DNA from: Nitrospiria bacterium
Lineage (GTDB): Bacteria > Nitrospirota > CAKKRA01 > 9FT-COMBO-42-15
Direction of reading: 5' to 3'
Assembly (NCBI GenBank): GCA_919902475.1
Contig: CAKKRA010000256.1
Coordinates: 1-7,919, forward strand
Length of the DNA stretch: 7,919 bases
The translations under genes were made by a program, and so were the position numbers. The notes under the pieces were generated by a model. That model saw only the letters and a list, made by a program, of their open reading frames with translations, was not told where the DNA came from and did no database searches. Each line of letters begins with the position of its first letter. Position 1 is the first letter of the stretch. Of the stretch, positions 1 through 5,516 are shown in pieces.

Positions 1-118
1 ATATCTCTGTCTCATATCCGCACTTTCTGCACTTCACCTCTTCAGGAGGCGCATCAAGCATTGTCCTTGTGCCAGGGCATTTGATTTTTGGTTTTTCTGT
101 CTTATTTTCCTCTGCCAT
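1..118 (-). CDS. Small zinc-ribbon protein, C-terminus outside the window
   Basis: The gene reads leftward and runs off the window, so only 39 residues are visible, beginning MAEENKTEKPKIKCPGTRTM. Seen: Cys14 followed by Cys30 and Cys33 in a C-x15-C-x2-C arrangement (KCPGT, then VKCRKCGYE). A fourth ligand would have to lie beyond the window edge. This resembles short stand-alone zinc-ribbon proteins with a KCPGT motif followed by CxxC and a CGxExE turn. Their function is not established as far as I know. The start is fixed by an AGAGGT Shine-Dalgarno site 7 nt upstream (126-131) and a good promoter (139-168). It is transcribed apart from the nucleotidyltransferase gene that ends at 185. Function unknown; a structural or nucleic-acid-binding role is only a guess. 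Confidence 0.75.
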   Translation of the reverse strand, partial: MAEENKTEKPKIKCPGTRTMLDAPPEEVKCRKCGYETEI

Positions 119-138
119 AATAATTACCTCTTGATTTT

Positions 139-168
139 ATAATAGCAAAATTTTGAGGGGTGAGTCAA
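139..168 (-). promoter_or_regulatory. sigma70-like promoter for the zinc-ribbon gene
   Basis: On the minus strand a TTGACT -35 (163-168) is separated by 18 nt from a TATTAT -10 (139-144). The expected transcription start is only a few bases before the AGAGGT ribosome site at 126-131. The spacer holds a 10-bp palindrome, CAAAATTTTG (146-155), which could be chance in AT-rich DNA. The -35 has the same TTGACTC core as the promoter before the lytic transglycosylase gene. Confidence 0.6.
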
Positions 169-184
169 GGAAAGTATAATTTAT

Positions 185-649
185 TCAGCCTATTTTCTTG
201 GCCTTTATTATTTTAAGATATTCAATATCCTCTTTATCCTTTGCAGAAGGATTTTTCTTGCAATTTTTAAGTATCAGTAAATCATCAATATTCGGAACTA
301 TAATTTTAAAACCTGTAGGGTCTTTTAAAACCTTTGCCGCTCTGTAACAATCTTCAAAGGCTATAGCCCTGCCATTTTTAGCAGACATCTTCTTCACAAA
401 AAAGACATCAATCTTCTCCTCTTCAGAATAAAAGACAGCCATAGGTTTTTTCTTTGAACCTTCATCACATTCAAAGTCAAATGAATCTGCCAATGAGAAA
501 AAAGTTTCCTTTTGAGAAGGGTCAACCCAGAAGTCAAAATCAAAAGAAAACAATGGCGAGCCATATAAAGTTACTGCCTGTCCACCGATTAAGACATATC
601 TTATTCCTCTTTTTTCAAGTTCATTAATAAAATCTTCTAAATTAAACAT
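185..649 (-). CDS. Minimal nucleotidyltransferase-fold protein (MNT / DUF6036-like)
   Basis: This is a 154-residue protein with the polymerase-beta nucleotidyltransferase signature. Seen: helix-strand LEKRGIRYVLIGGQAV with GGQA at residues 22-25, then FDFDFW giving the paired acidic residues Asp37 and Asp39, and a third carboxylate at Asp81 (KIDVFF). The C-terminal NIDDLLILK...KDKEDIEYL segment (about 120-145) is the conserved tail seen in small MNT/DUF6036/AbiEii-like proteins. So the active site looks complete. Known family members transfer NMPs to proteins or tRNA, and several are partners in toxin-antitoxin or HEPN/MNT modules; the substrate here is unknown. The ATG at 649 is preferred over a TTG at 676 because it overlaps the end of the preceding small gene by 8 nt (ATGTTTAA), a classic translational-coupling layout. 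The stop is TGA. The fold call is firm; the biological role is open. Confidence 0.85.
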   Translation of the reverse strand: MFNLEDFINELEKRGIRYVLIGGQAVTLYGSPLFSFDFDFWVDPSQKETFFSLADSFDFECDEGSKKKPMAVFYSEEEKIDVFFVKKMSAKNGRAIAFEDCYRAAKVLKDPTGFKIIVPNIDDLLILKNCKKNPSAKDKEDIEYLKIIKAKKIG

Positions 650-815
650 TGGAATCGCTTTTGCCCTTGAGGGCAAGTCCTCTGTGTTTTCTAAACCTAA
701 GCGCGTTCTTTCTTGCTATACGAATTTTTTCTAAAAGAGTAAATCTTGAAAACCAATTAACATTATCAACCTTTGCCTTATCAAACCGTTTCCCTTTAAT
801 CACTATCTTTTCCAT
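642..815 (-). CDS. 57-residue basic protein, partner of the nucleotidyltransferase
   Basis: This is a short gene just upstream of, and overlapping, the nucleotidyltransferase gene. It encodes 57 residues starting MEKIVIKGKRFDKAKVDNVN, followed by an NWFSRFTLLEKIRIARKNAL segment and a basic tail ending KSDSNV. It is rich in Lys and Arg, with a probable amphipathic helix around residues 24-43. It has no Cys, signal peptide or membrane segment. Evidence that it is real: an AGGAG ribosome site 8 nt before the ATG (824-828), a well-spaced promoter (837-865), and an 8-nt stop/start overlap with the next gene. I do not recognise the family with confidence. By layout it could be the antitoxin, regulator or substrate partner of the nucleotidyltransferase. 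It is not HEPN-like, being far too short and lacking RxxxxH. Confidence 0.75.
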   Translation of the reverse strand: MEKIVIKGKRFDKAKVDNVNWFSRFTLLEKIRIARKNALRFRKHRGLALKGKSDSNV

Positions 816-836
816 ATTGATTACTCCTCTTGGATA

Positions 837-865
837 ATATTAACATACTGATTGGTACTATTCAA
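837..865 (-). promoter_or_regulatory. sigma70-like promoter of the small-protein/nucleotidyltransferase pair
   Basis: On the minus strand, TTGAAT (860-865) and TAATAT (837-842) are separated by exactly 17 nt. Transcription would begin near 830, giving a very short leader that holds the AGGAG site at 824-828. The -35 is one arm of a 6-bp dyad (860-875). Confidence 0.6.
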
Positions 866-875
866 GAGTTTGAAT
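860..875. repeat. ATTCAA-GAGT-TTGAAT dyad at the cassette promoter
   Basis: This is a perfect 6-bp inverted repeat with a 4-nt spacer. One arm coincides with the -35 of the small-protein/nucleotidyltransferase promoter, and the element lies 10 bp past the end of the methyltransferase-like frame. No T-tract follows on either strand, so it is a poor terminator. An operator is possible, but a 6-bp dyad in AT-rich DNA can also be chance. Confidence 0.35.
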
Positions 876-884
876 AAATCACCG

Positions 885-1298
885 TCATACCACCCACGGT
901 ATAAACCTGTACTTCACCTTCTTAATGTACTCTCTGTACTCCTCGAACTTGCCAAGGTGCCTTTCTTCTGTAATTGCGCGGAGTATGTATAGGAGGTTCC
1001 ACATAAGATGTCCGAATAGAAAATCAAACCTCCAGAACTCCCTGTAAAACCCTGCTTGAACCCACCAGAGCAGGAGCTTAAAGGTTGTACCCGGGTGCCT
1101 TATTATTCCATACAGGCCTCTTGTCTGGAGTTTCTTGAATGTAATATTTGCAATAGAAGGGCCGAGTGAGCAGTCTGCGTATACATGGAAAATAAGAACT
1201 GTTATCTCCAGTATCTTGATAAAATAATTAAATGTAATATCCTGAATGAAGACTGAATCAGGATTTTTGCTTGCAGCAAATGGGCCGAAAGGAAAGAG
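885..1298 (-). pseudogene. Severed isoprenylcysteine-methyltransferase-like C-terminal domain
   Basis: These 137 codons plus a TGA stop (885-887) continue in exactly the same frame as the gene at 1299-2126, separated from it only by a TAA. Counting through that stop, the full protein would be about 413 residues. The segment carries the clear C-terminal signature of the ICMT/PEMT/NnrU membrane methyltransferase fold: RGLYGIIRHPG (about 336-346), a hydrophobic helix pair, then RAITEERHLGKFEEYREYIK and a final RFIP. In the family the RHP and EE motifs bind S-adenosylmethionine. No Shine-Dalgarno site or convincing start follows the TAA, so independent translation is unlikely. The frame is open and the motifs intact, which argues for a recent nonsense mutation, a base error, or some readthrough. 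It is not old decay. Confidence 0.8.
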
Positions 1299-2126
1299 TT
1301 AACCTGTAATATTATTCAAAGGCGCATAACAGGCAAGGCACACAAGCCAGCCGCCGGCTGTCATATCAATTGAACGGCTTCTGTTCTCTATCCATCTTGA
1401 TTCAATGCAATAGCTCATAGAGGCATTTAGAGTATCTGTAAGCCATAGGATAGCTGATGTCCACATTAATATTGTAAGCAAGTCATAGCCCCTGAAATTG
1501 TTGTCAGAGTATACTATAGAATCATTGATGTTTACATATACCTGTATCACCATGAAAGGGATAAAATAGCCCCTCATAAGAAGATTCAGCAAAACCTTTT
1601 TGTTATATTGTTTTTTTAAAACACCAAATATGGGTCTGCTTTTGTTCCTTTGGACGATTCTTAAAAATATCTGCTTAAAGATATGGATAATCCTTATTGC
1701 AGGGTCATAAAAATCCTCTTTGGTAGAAGACTTGAATATCAGTGTCACAAAGAAATACGGCAGGCCGAACATCAGGTATAATAGAAAAAAATACGAAAAA
1801 AAGGTCAGGTTCTTTTCTACCTGTTTATAGAGCGGATGCAGCTCATAAAACTTAAAGCCAGCATAGAGTATAACAAGCCAGACAAGATACCGTGCTATTG
1901 ATTTTTTTACTAATGGGTAGAATTCTATCTCTTTCTGAACAGAAAAATGGCTGTTGCCTTTTCTCTGCCTGATAAAATTTATCAGGCCATAAACTACTGC
2001 TAAGCCTAAGACAGGAGCAAAGAAATATTTTTCGTGCGTTCCAATTTCTCTGAATATCAGGAATGAAAAAATGGAAATCAGGAAGGTTGATAATACAAAC
2101 AGATGTGGTGAGATGTTATTATGCAT
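1299..2126 (-). CDS. Polytopic membrane protein, truncated ICMT-like methyltransferase
   Basis: This is a 275-residue hydrophobic protein. Membrane segments are visible near residues 8-25, 36-52, 79-93, 108-131, 185-200, 214-232 and 257-268. A basic cytoplasmic-type stretch (about 133-180) lies between the fourth and fifth. It stops at TAA just before a region that in the same frame encodes the ICMT-like catalytic end (885-1298). The visible protein therefore lacks the SAM-binding part of its family and is probably inactive as a methyltransferase if the stop is real. The N-terminal part, over 250 residues, is longer than a plain ICMT and unfamiliar to me. The start lies 5 nt after the transglycosylase stop with no strong ribosome site of its own, suggesting coupled translation in one operon. 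A role in modifying an envelope lipid or lipid-linked molecule is inference from fold and neighbour. Confidence 0.7.
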   Translation of the reverse strand: MHNNISPHLFVLSTFLISIFSFLIFREIGTHEKYFFAPVLGLAVVYGLINFIRQRKGNSHFSVQKEIEFYPLVKKSIARYLVWLVILYAGFKFYELHPLYKQVEKNLTFFSYFFLLYLMFGLPYFFVTLIFKSSTKEDFYDPAIRIIHIFKQIFLRIVQRNKSRPIFGVLKKQYNKKVLLNLLMRGYFIPFMVIQVYVNINDSIVYSDNNFRGYDLLTILMWTSAILWLTDTLNASMSYCIESRWIENRSRSIDMTAGGWLVCLACYAPLNNITG

Positions 2127-2131
2127 TTATG

Positions 2132-3496
2132 TCAGAAACTTACACCCTTTGAATCTCCCAATATCTCCTTTAGCTTATCAGAAGCCTCTGTCTTTTTGTT
2201 CTCTTTTTTTGACGAGTACTTACTGGTAATAACCTCAAATCCTTTATAAAAGGCCTCTTTTTTCCCCTCTGGAATCCTCAATGCAAAACCTTTGGGGATG
2301 TAAACCCTTGAATCAATTACATCACCCTGCAAGGCCAAATTTAATTTTTTTATCTCGTCCTTTGAAATGCTGCAATACCTCTCTATATCCCTTAAGAACA
2401 TGCTCTTCTCAATCTGAACAACATCAAATTTCAACGGCTGTTTAATTGATATATCCCCAAAATAGCTCTTATAATTATTTACAACATCTAATGCTGCAAG
2501 AAACTCTGCATAAAAATTCTTTGAGGCAAATCCGAATCTCCTCTGGTTGTAGTTATTGATTATCTCTGGAAGGTGCGTGGAATTGGTTTTTTTCATTGCC
2601 TTTATTATGCTGTTTGGTCCATGATTATAAGCGGTAATAGCCAGCGGCCAGTTTCCAATAGATTCATAATTTTTTGTAAGGAATTTTGATGCTGCAATTG
2701 TTGCCAATAGCGGGTCCCGCCTTTCATCAACTATATTGTTGATTATCAGATATCTCTTTCCAGTAGCCTTTAAAAACTGCCACACGCCAGCAGCGCCTGA
2801 TTTAGAATAGGCATAGGGATTAAACATAGATTCAACAAAGGTGAGCCTTGTCAGCTCCATTGGCAGGTCATATTCCTCAAATATCCTTTCCATTTCAGAG
2901 AGGTATTCACCTGAGTCAATAATCCCTTTAATAAAAAAGTCCTTCTGGCCGGACTGCGCCCTGACCCTTTTTCCCCTCCTGTCCATCACAAACTTATCCT
3001 TATCCTCTATGCTGCGAAACATCTCATAAACCCGCTTTTCCTCATCACTCAGATTCTCTACATTCAAATCTTTTTTGGATAATTTAATGAGGATTTTCTT
3101 ATAGTAATCCTTAACCTCTTTACTTTTTCTCTCTTTTATCCTTTCTTTATTCCTTTCAGATAAATTCTCGTCTTTAAGATAAGCAAAGTCTAAATAGGAA
3201 TATGTAATGCCCATGTATCTGCCGTCATGAATAACAACCTCATCAGATGTATATTTTGCATATATCTTTTTCCAGAATTCAACATTTTCTTTTAATTCTG
3301 TTGGAATCGGGAATATTGCATTTTGACCCTCCTCAACAAAATAATCTGCATCTGACTCCTCCTGCTCCTGTGCAGATATATCAAAATTCTCATCAGGCCT
3401 GATGCCGACAGTCATCAAAAAGACCATAAGCGCAATAAAATACCATCTCTTTTTGATATTAAAATTATATGCCTTTTTTATTATTTTCCTTGCCAT
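2132..3496 (-). CDS. MltD-like membrane-bound lytic murein transglycosylase (GH23)
   Basis: This 454-residue enzyme should cleave the MurNAc-GlcNAc bond of peptidoglycan to leave a 1,6-anhydro end, acting in the periplasm. Seen: a basic N-terminus and one hydrophobic segment (about 18-31) without a lipobox, so an uncleaved anchor or signal peptide. A highly charged region of about 150 residues follows (40-190). The SLT domain (about 192-340) has the catalytic Glu222 in FVESMFNPYAYS, then GAAGVWQF (234-241), AATxAAxxFL around 264-273 and AYNHG (289-293). Residues about 357-408 (FDVVQIEKSMFLRDIERYCS through VYIPKGFALRIP) look like a degenerate LysM-type wall-binding repeat. The tail is Lys/Glu-rich. 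It heads an operon with the methyltransferase-like gene and has its own promoter (3521-3549). The family call is firm. The symbol mltD is withheld because the charged insert and single LysM differ from the E. coli protein. Confidence 0.92.
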   Translation of the reverse strand: MARKIIKKAYNFNIKKRWYFIALMVFLMTVGIRPDENFDISAQEQEESDADYFVEEGQNAIFPIPTELKENVEFWKKIYAKYTSDEVVIHDGRYMGITYSYLDFAYLKDENLSERNKERIKERKSKEVKDYYKKILIKLSKKDLNVENLSDEEKRVYEMFRSIEDKDKFVMDRRGKRVRAQSGQKDFFIKGIIDSGEYLSEMERIFEEYDLPMELTRLTFVESMFNPYAYSKSGAAGVWQFLKATGKRYLIINNIVDERRDPLLATIAASKFLTKNYESIGNWPLAITAYNHGPNSIIKAMKKTNSTHLPEIINNYNQRRFGFASKNFYAEFLAALDVVNNYKSYFGDISIKQPLKFDVVQIEKSMFLRDIERYCSISKDEIKKLNLALQGDVIDSRVYIPKGFALRIPEGKKEAFYKGFEVITSKYSSKKENKKTEASDKLKEILGDSKGVSF

Positions 3497-3520
3497 TTAT
3501 ACCACTTCCCTTATATTATG

Positions 3521-3549
3521 ACTATACCAGACAAACCTATTTGAGTCAA
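3521..3549 (-). promoter_or_regulatory. sigma70 promoter for the transglycosylase operon
   Basis: On the minus strand, TTGACT (3544-3549) and TATAGT (3521-3526) are separated by an ideal 17 nt. Transcription would start near 3514, about 17 nt before the ATG at 3496, with GGGAAG serving as the ribosome site. Confidence 0.75.
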
Positions 3550-3587
3550 GAAATGTAACAAATTGAATTAATTATGTTTTTTATTAA

Positions 3588-3611
3588 TTAGATTTTATTG
3601 ACAAAATCTAA
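3588..3611. promoter_or_regulatory. Perfect 9-bp inverted repeat, probable operator at the divergent promoter
   Basis: TTAGATTTT (3588-3596) and AAAATCTAA (3603-3611) are exact reverse complements separated by 6 nt. The dyad covers the plus-strand -35 (3598-3603), so a dimeric protein bound here would block the PATAN promoter. It lies about 86 bp upstream of the predicted transglycosylase start, where it could also act on that gene. It does not match CIRCE, Fur, BirA or LexA consensus as I know them. An 8-bp direct repeat ATTAATTA (3567-3574 and 3583-3590) lies beside it. Confidence 0.5.
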
Positions 3612-3625
3612 CTCTATGATATATT
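3598..3625 (+). promoter_or_regulatory. sigma70-like promoter for the PATAN gene
   Basis: A consensus TTGACA (3598-3603) is followed after 16 nt by TATATT (3620-3625). TATAAT (3626-3631) and TATGAT (3615-3620) also occur, but at spacings of 22 and 11 nt. With the TATATT choice, transcription begins near 3632, downstream of the ATG at 3630, so translation must start at 3663. Confidence 0.55.
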
Positions 3626-3652
3626 TATAATGTATATTCAATTGAATCTATT

Positions 3653-3657
3653 AGGAG
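3653..3657 (+). promoter_or_regulatory. AGGAG ribosome site deciding the PATAN start
   Basis: AGGAG sits 5 nt before the ATG at 3663, whereas the in-frame ATG at 3630 has no ribosome site and probably precedes the transcript start. The protein therefore begins MEEIPLSGN. Confidence 0.75.
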
Positions 3658-3662
3658 CAATA

Positions 3663-4148
3663 ATGGAAGAGATACCTTTATCTGGAAATATAAGGGACTA
3701 CAGCCTGCCGCAGATATTAGAATCTTTACAAAGATTAAAGAAGACAGGCATACTAAAAGTTAAAGCCAGCGGTGTAGAAAAGGCGGTCTATTTAAAAGAC
3801 GGGCAGATTGTCTTTGCCTCTTCAAATTTAATAGAGGATAGGCTCGGTGACATGTTAGTCCGTGCAGGCAAGATTACTCCACAGCAATTAACAACAGCAG
3901 GCAAGATATTAAAAGAGACAGGAAAAAAATTAGGGGCTATAATGGTAGATGCCAGCTATATAACACCCAAACAGCTCTTCTGGGGCTTAAAATTTCAGGT
4001 TAAAGAGATTATATTTACACTTTTTCTGCTTGATGAAGGTGATTATAAATATACGGACGGCGGCTATTCAAATGATATAATAGTGCTTCACTTAGACACA
4101 GCAGAGCTGATTACAGAGATAATCCAGAAGATGGAAAAGGTAGGATAA
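3663..4148 (+). CDS. PATAN (DUF4388) domain protein
   Basis: This 161-residue soluble protein has no signal peptide. Residues about 4-55 match the PATAN/DUF4388 pattern: LSGNIRDYSLPQILESLQ, KKTGILKVK, then VYLKDGQIVFASSN. Residues about 59-130 form the usual second part, RLGDMLVRAGKITPQQL and KLGAIMVDASYITPKQLFW, ending FQVKEIIFTLFLLDEGDYKY, reminiscent of the GspE/MshE N-terminal fold. In known proteins PATAN domains often join response regulators, GTPases or motility regulators as interaction modules. Here it stands alone with no receiver or enzymatic domain, so an adaptor role is the likeliest inference. The gene is divergent from the transglycosylase operon, probably co-transcribed with the lipoprotein 52 nt downstream, and its promoter carries a dyad. 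The domain is firm; its partner is unknown. Confidence 0.88.
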   Translation: MEEIPLSGNIRDYSLPQILESLQRLKKTGILKVKASGVEKAVYLKDGQIVFASSNLIEDRLGDMLVRAGKITPQQLTTAGKILKETGKKLGAIMVDASYITPKQLFWGLKFQVKEIIFTLFLLDEGDYKYTDGGYSNDIIVLHLDTAELITEIIQKMEKVG

Positions 4149-4163
4149 TATTAAGACAGTAAG

Positions 4164-4187
4164 AGAGCAAGAGGGCAGAAGAGCAAG
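4164..4187 (+). repeat. Purine-rich AGAGCAAG repeat in the PATAN-lipoprotein gap
   Basis: AGAGCAAG occurs at 4164-4171 and 4180-4187, 16 nt apart, in a nearly all-purine leader before the lipoprotein gene. The leader could keep the mRNA unstructured or be a trace of slippage. No function can be read from it. Confidence 0.35.
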
Positions 4188-4200
4188 AAAAACAGAAGGG

Positions 4201-4815
4201 ATGATAAAAGCCCTATTATGCCTTTCTTTAGTTCTGATATTTTCATCCTGTGCTACGCCAAAATCCTTTGACAGCCTGTTAATCCTTCCAACACCAATAC
4301 ATGACCCAAAATATACTGTCTCAGGCAATACTATCATCTATGATGACAAAAATATCTCCATAGTAGTGAAACACCTGAGCCCGCTAATGCTTAACAACTA
4401 CTATCAGGAAAGAAATCTTATAAACCCTTTTGATGGTTTTCCAGCAGACAAAAAATTCACAATATTTGCTGTCAGGTTTCTCAACAATTCAAAGGATAAG
4501 ATAACATACAATCCAATGATGTCTGCAATCTTTGAAGGAAATGAAAAACCTATACGGCCGATTGATGTTACAGATTTTTATATGCTCTTAAGCGAAGACC
4601 CGAATGTTGAAGCAAGAATGAAGATGATCAAGAAAACCGCCTATGATGTCCAGTTCGTCCTGCAGAGCGGAGAAAAAAAAGATGCGCTCCTGATTTTTCC
4701 TGCAATTGACCTTTCAACAAAGGTTGTAATATTAATGCTTAAGGATGTATATTTTGGCTTTAAATGGGCTAATATACCCTTTGCATTTGATGTTACGGAA
4801 GAGAAAGAAAAATAA
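4201..4815 (+). CDS. Predicted lipoprotein of unknown function
   Basis: This 204-residue protein begins with a short signal peptide, MIKALLCLSLVLIFSSC, whose lipobox ends at Cys17, so it should be lipid-anchored in the outer or inner membrane. After a Pro-rich linker (about 18-40), residues 41-197 alternate short hydrophobic strands and polar turns (for example NTIIYDDKNISIVVKHL, KFTIFAVRFLNNSKD, AYDVQFVLQSGEKKDALLIF), which suggests a beta-sandwich. I do not recognise the family. A GAAGGG stretch abuts the ATG, so the ribosome site is unusually close. No other in-frame start lies nearby, and moving the start would destroy the lipobox. The gene follows the PATAN gene by 52 nt and converges on rpsR across a palindrome. 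An envelope role is inferred from the anchor and the neighbouring wall enzyme. Confidence 0.8.
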   Translation: MIKALLCLSLVLIFSSCATPKSFDSLLILPTPIHDPKYTVSGNTIIYDDKNISIVVKHLSPLMLNNYYQERNLINPFDGFPADKKFTIFAVRFLNNSKDKITYNPMMSAIFEGNEKPIRPIDVTDFYMLLSEDPNVEARMKMIKKTAYDVQFVLQSGEKKDALLIFPAIDLSTKVVILMLKDVYFGFKWANIPFAFDVTEEKEK

Positions 4816-4824
4816 TCAGAATAA

Positions 4825-4850
4825 AGGAGAGATAATTAATTATCTCTCCT
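4825..4850 (-). terminator. Perfect 26-bp palindrome, intrinsic terminator of rpsR
   Basis: Thirteen bases (4825-4837, AGGAGAGATAATT) are followed at once by their exact reverse complement (4838-4850). On the minus strand the hairpin is followed by a U-rich run (TTTATTCTGATTATTTTT), fitting a Rho-independent terminator for rpsF-ssb-rpsR. The rpsR stop codon TAA (4840-4842) and its last two codons lie inside the stem. On the plus strand no U-tract follows, so it would end the lipoprotein transcript only weakly. Confidence 0.7.
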
Positions 4851-5070
4851 CTGTAAACGGCAGAAGCGCAATGTTTCTTGACCTTTTTACCGCAGTTGAC
4901 AGCACCCTTTGATGTCTTGCACAGTTGCCTGAAATCCTTCTCGGCACTATCTTTCCCCTATCAGATACAAAATTCCTCAGAGTCTGAATATCTTTATAAT
5001 CAATGTTATCCTTTTTTTCTGCACAGAATCTGCAAACTTTTCTTCTTTGAAAAACCCTTCTTTGTTCCAT
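4840..5070 (-). CDS. rpsR: 30S ribosomal protein S18
   Basis: This 76-residue S18 sits on the small-subunit platform beside S6. Seen: a basic start MEQRRVFQRRKVCRFC, the central IDYKDIQTLRNFVSDRGKI helix region and the conserved IVPRRISGNCARHQRVLSTA signature, ending RNIALLPFTEER. Cys13, Cys16, Cys50 and His53 can form a zinc site, so this is the Zn-binding (C+) form rather than the zinc-free one. An AGGAG site (5081-5085) lies 10 nt before the ATG. It is the last gene of rpsF-ssb-rpsR, 29 nt after ssb. The stop codon is embedded in the terminator palindrome. Family length and motifs are normal. Confidence 0.97.
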   Translation of the reverse strand: MEQRRVFQRRKVCRFCAEKKDNIDYKDIQTLRNFVSDRGKIVPRRISGNCARHQRVLSTAVKRSRNIALLPFTEER

Positions 5071-5099
5071 ATATTAAATTCTCCTCTTATTTTTAAATA

Positions 5100-5507
5100 T
5101 CAAAATGGCACATCATTGTCAACGATGTCTGGTTCTGCAGGGGCGTCAGTCTTCTCCTGACCTGTTTGGCCTACCCCGCCTTTCTTTGGCATAAACTGGA
5201 CCCTTTCTGCAACAACCTCGTGCTTGCTCCTTTTCTGGCCTTCATCTGTTTCCCATCGCCGCTGCTGCAGTCTGCCGTCAATCAGAACGCCGTTGCCCTT
5301 GCCAAGATATTTGCTGCAATTTTCAGCCTGCTTGCCGAATACAACAATATCTATATAGCTGACCTCTTCTTTTGTCTCCTCGCCCTGCTTGTACTTTCTG
5401 TTTACAGCAATAGCAAAACTTGCAACAGGTGTACCGTTCGGGGTATAGCGAATCTCCGGGTCCCGTGTAAGATTACCTATTAATATAACCTTATTAAAGC
5501 TCGTCAT
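5100..5507 (-). CDS. ssb: Single-stranded DNA-binding protein SSB
   Basis: This 135-residue SSB coats single-stranded DNA during replication, repair and recombination, normally as a tetramer. Seen: an OB-fold (about 1-107) starting FNKVILIGNLTRDPEIRYTP, with PVASFAIAVNRKY, YIDIVVFGKQAENCSKYLGK, VLIDGRLQQRRWE and VVAERVQFM. A short flexible linker (about 108-127) follows, then the acidic tip DNDVPF, equivalent to the E. coli DDDIPF tail that recruits partner proteins. The protein is shorter than E. coli SSB because the linker is short, which is common. It lies 9 nt after rpsF and 29 nt before rpsR, the standard order that links its expression to the S6/S18 operon. Confidence 0.97.
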   Translation of the reverse strand: MTSFNKVILIGNLTRDPEIRYTPNGTPVASFAIAVNRKYKQGEETKEEVSYIDIVVFGKQAENCSKYLGKGNGVLIDGRLQQRRWETDEGQKRSKHEVVAERVQFMPKKGGVGQTGQEKTDAPAEPDIVDNDVPF

Positions 5508-5516
5508 TTTTATACC

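Noticed and set aside
185..676. Longer nucleotidyltransferase start at a TTG (676)
   Set aside because: It adds nine unconserved residues. The ATG at 649 has the coupled overlap with the upstream gene.
649..837. 62-codon plus-strand reading frame opposite the small basic gene
   Set aside because: It is antisense to the 57-aa gene, whose ribosome site, promoter and coupled overlap are on the minus strand. Its product has no recognisable features.
1299..1301. Stop-codon reassignment or selenocysteine/pyrrolysine insertion at the methyltransferase-like gene
   Set aside because: Selenocysteine uses TGA and pyrrolysine TAG, while this is TAA. TAA ends several normal genes in the same window.
4092..4337. 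81-codon minus-strand frame across the PATAN-lipoprotein junction
   Set aside because: It overlaps two well-supported plus-strand genes in antisense, with no ribosome site or known motif.
4824..4834. AAAGGAGAGAT as a plus-strand ribosome site
   Set aside because: No open frame begins after it on the plus strand. The match is a by-product of the terminator palindrome.
5166..5483. 105-codon plus-strand frame opposite ssb
   Set aside because: It lies wholly antisense to a clear SSB gene and has no ribosome site.
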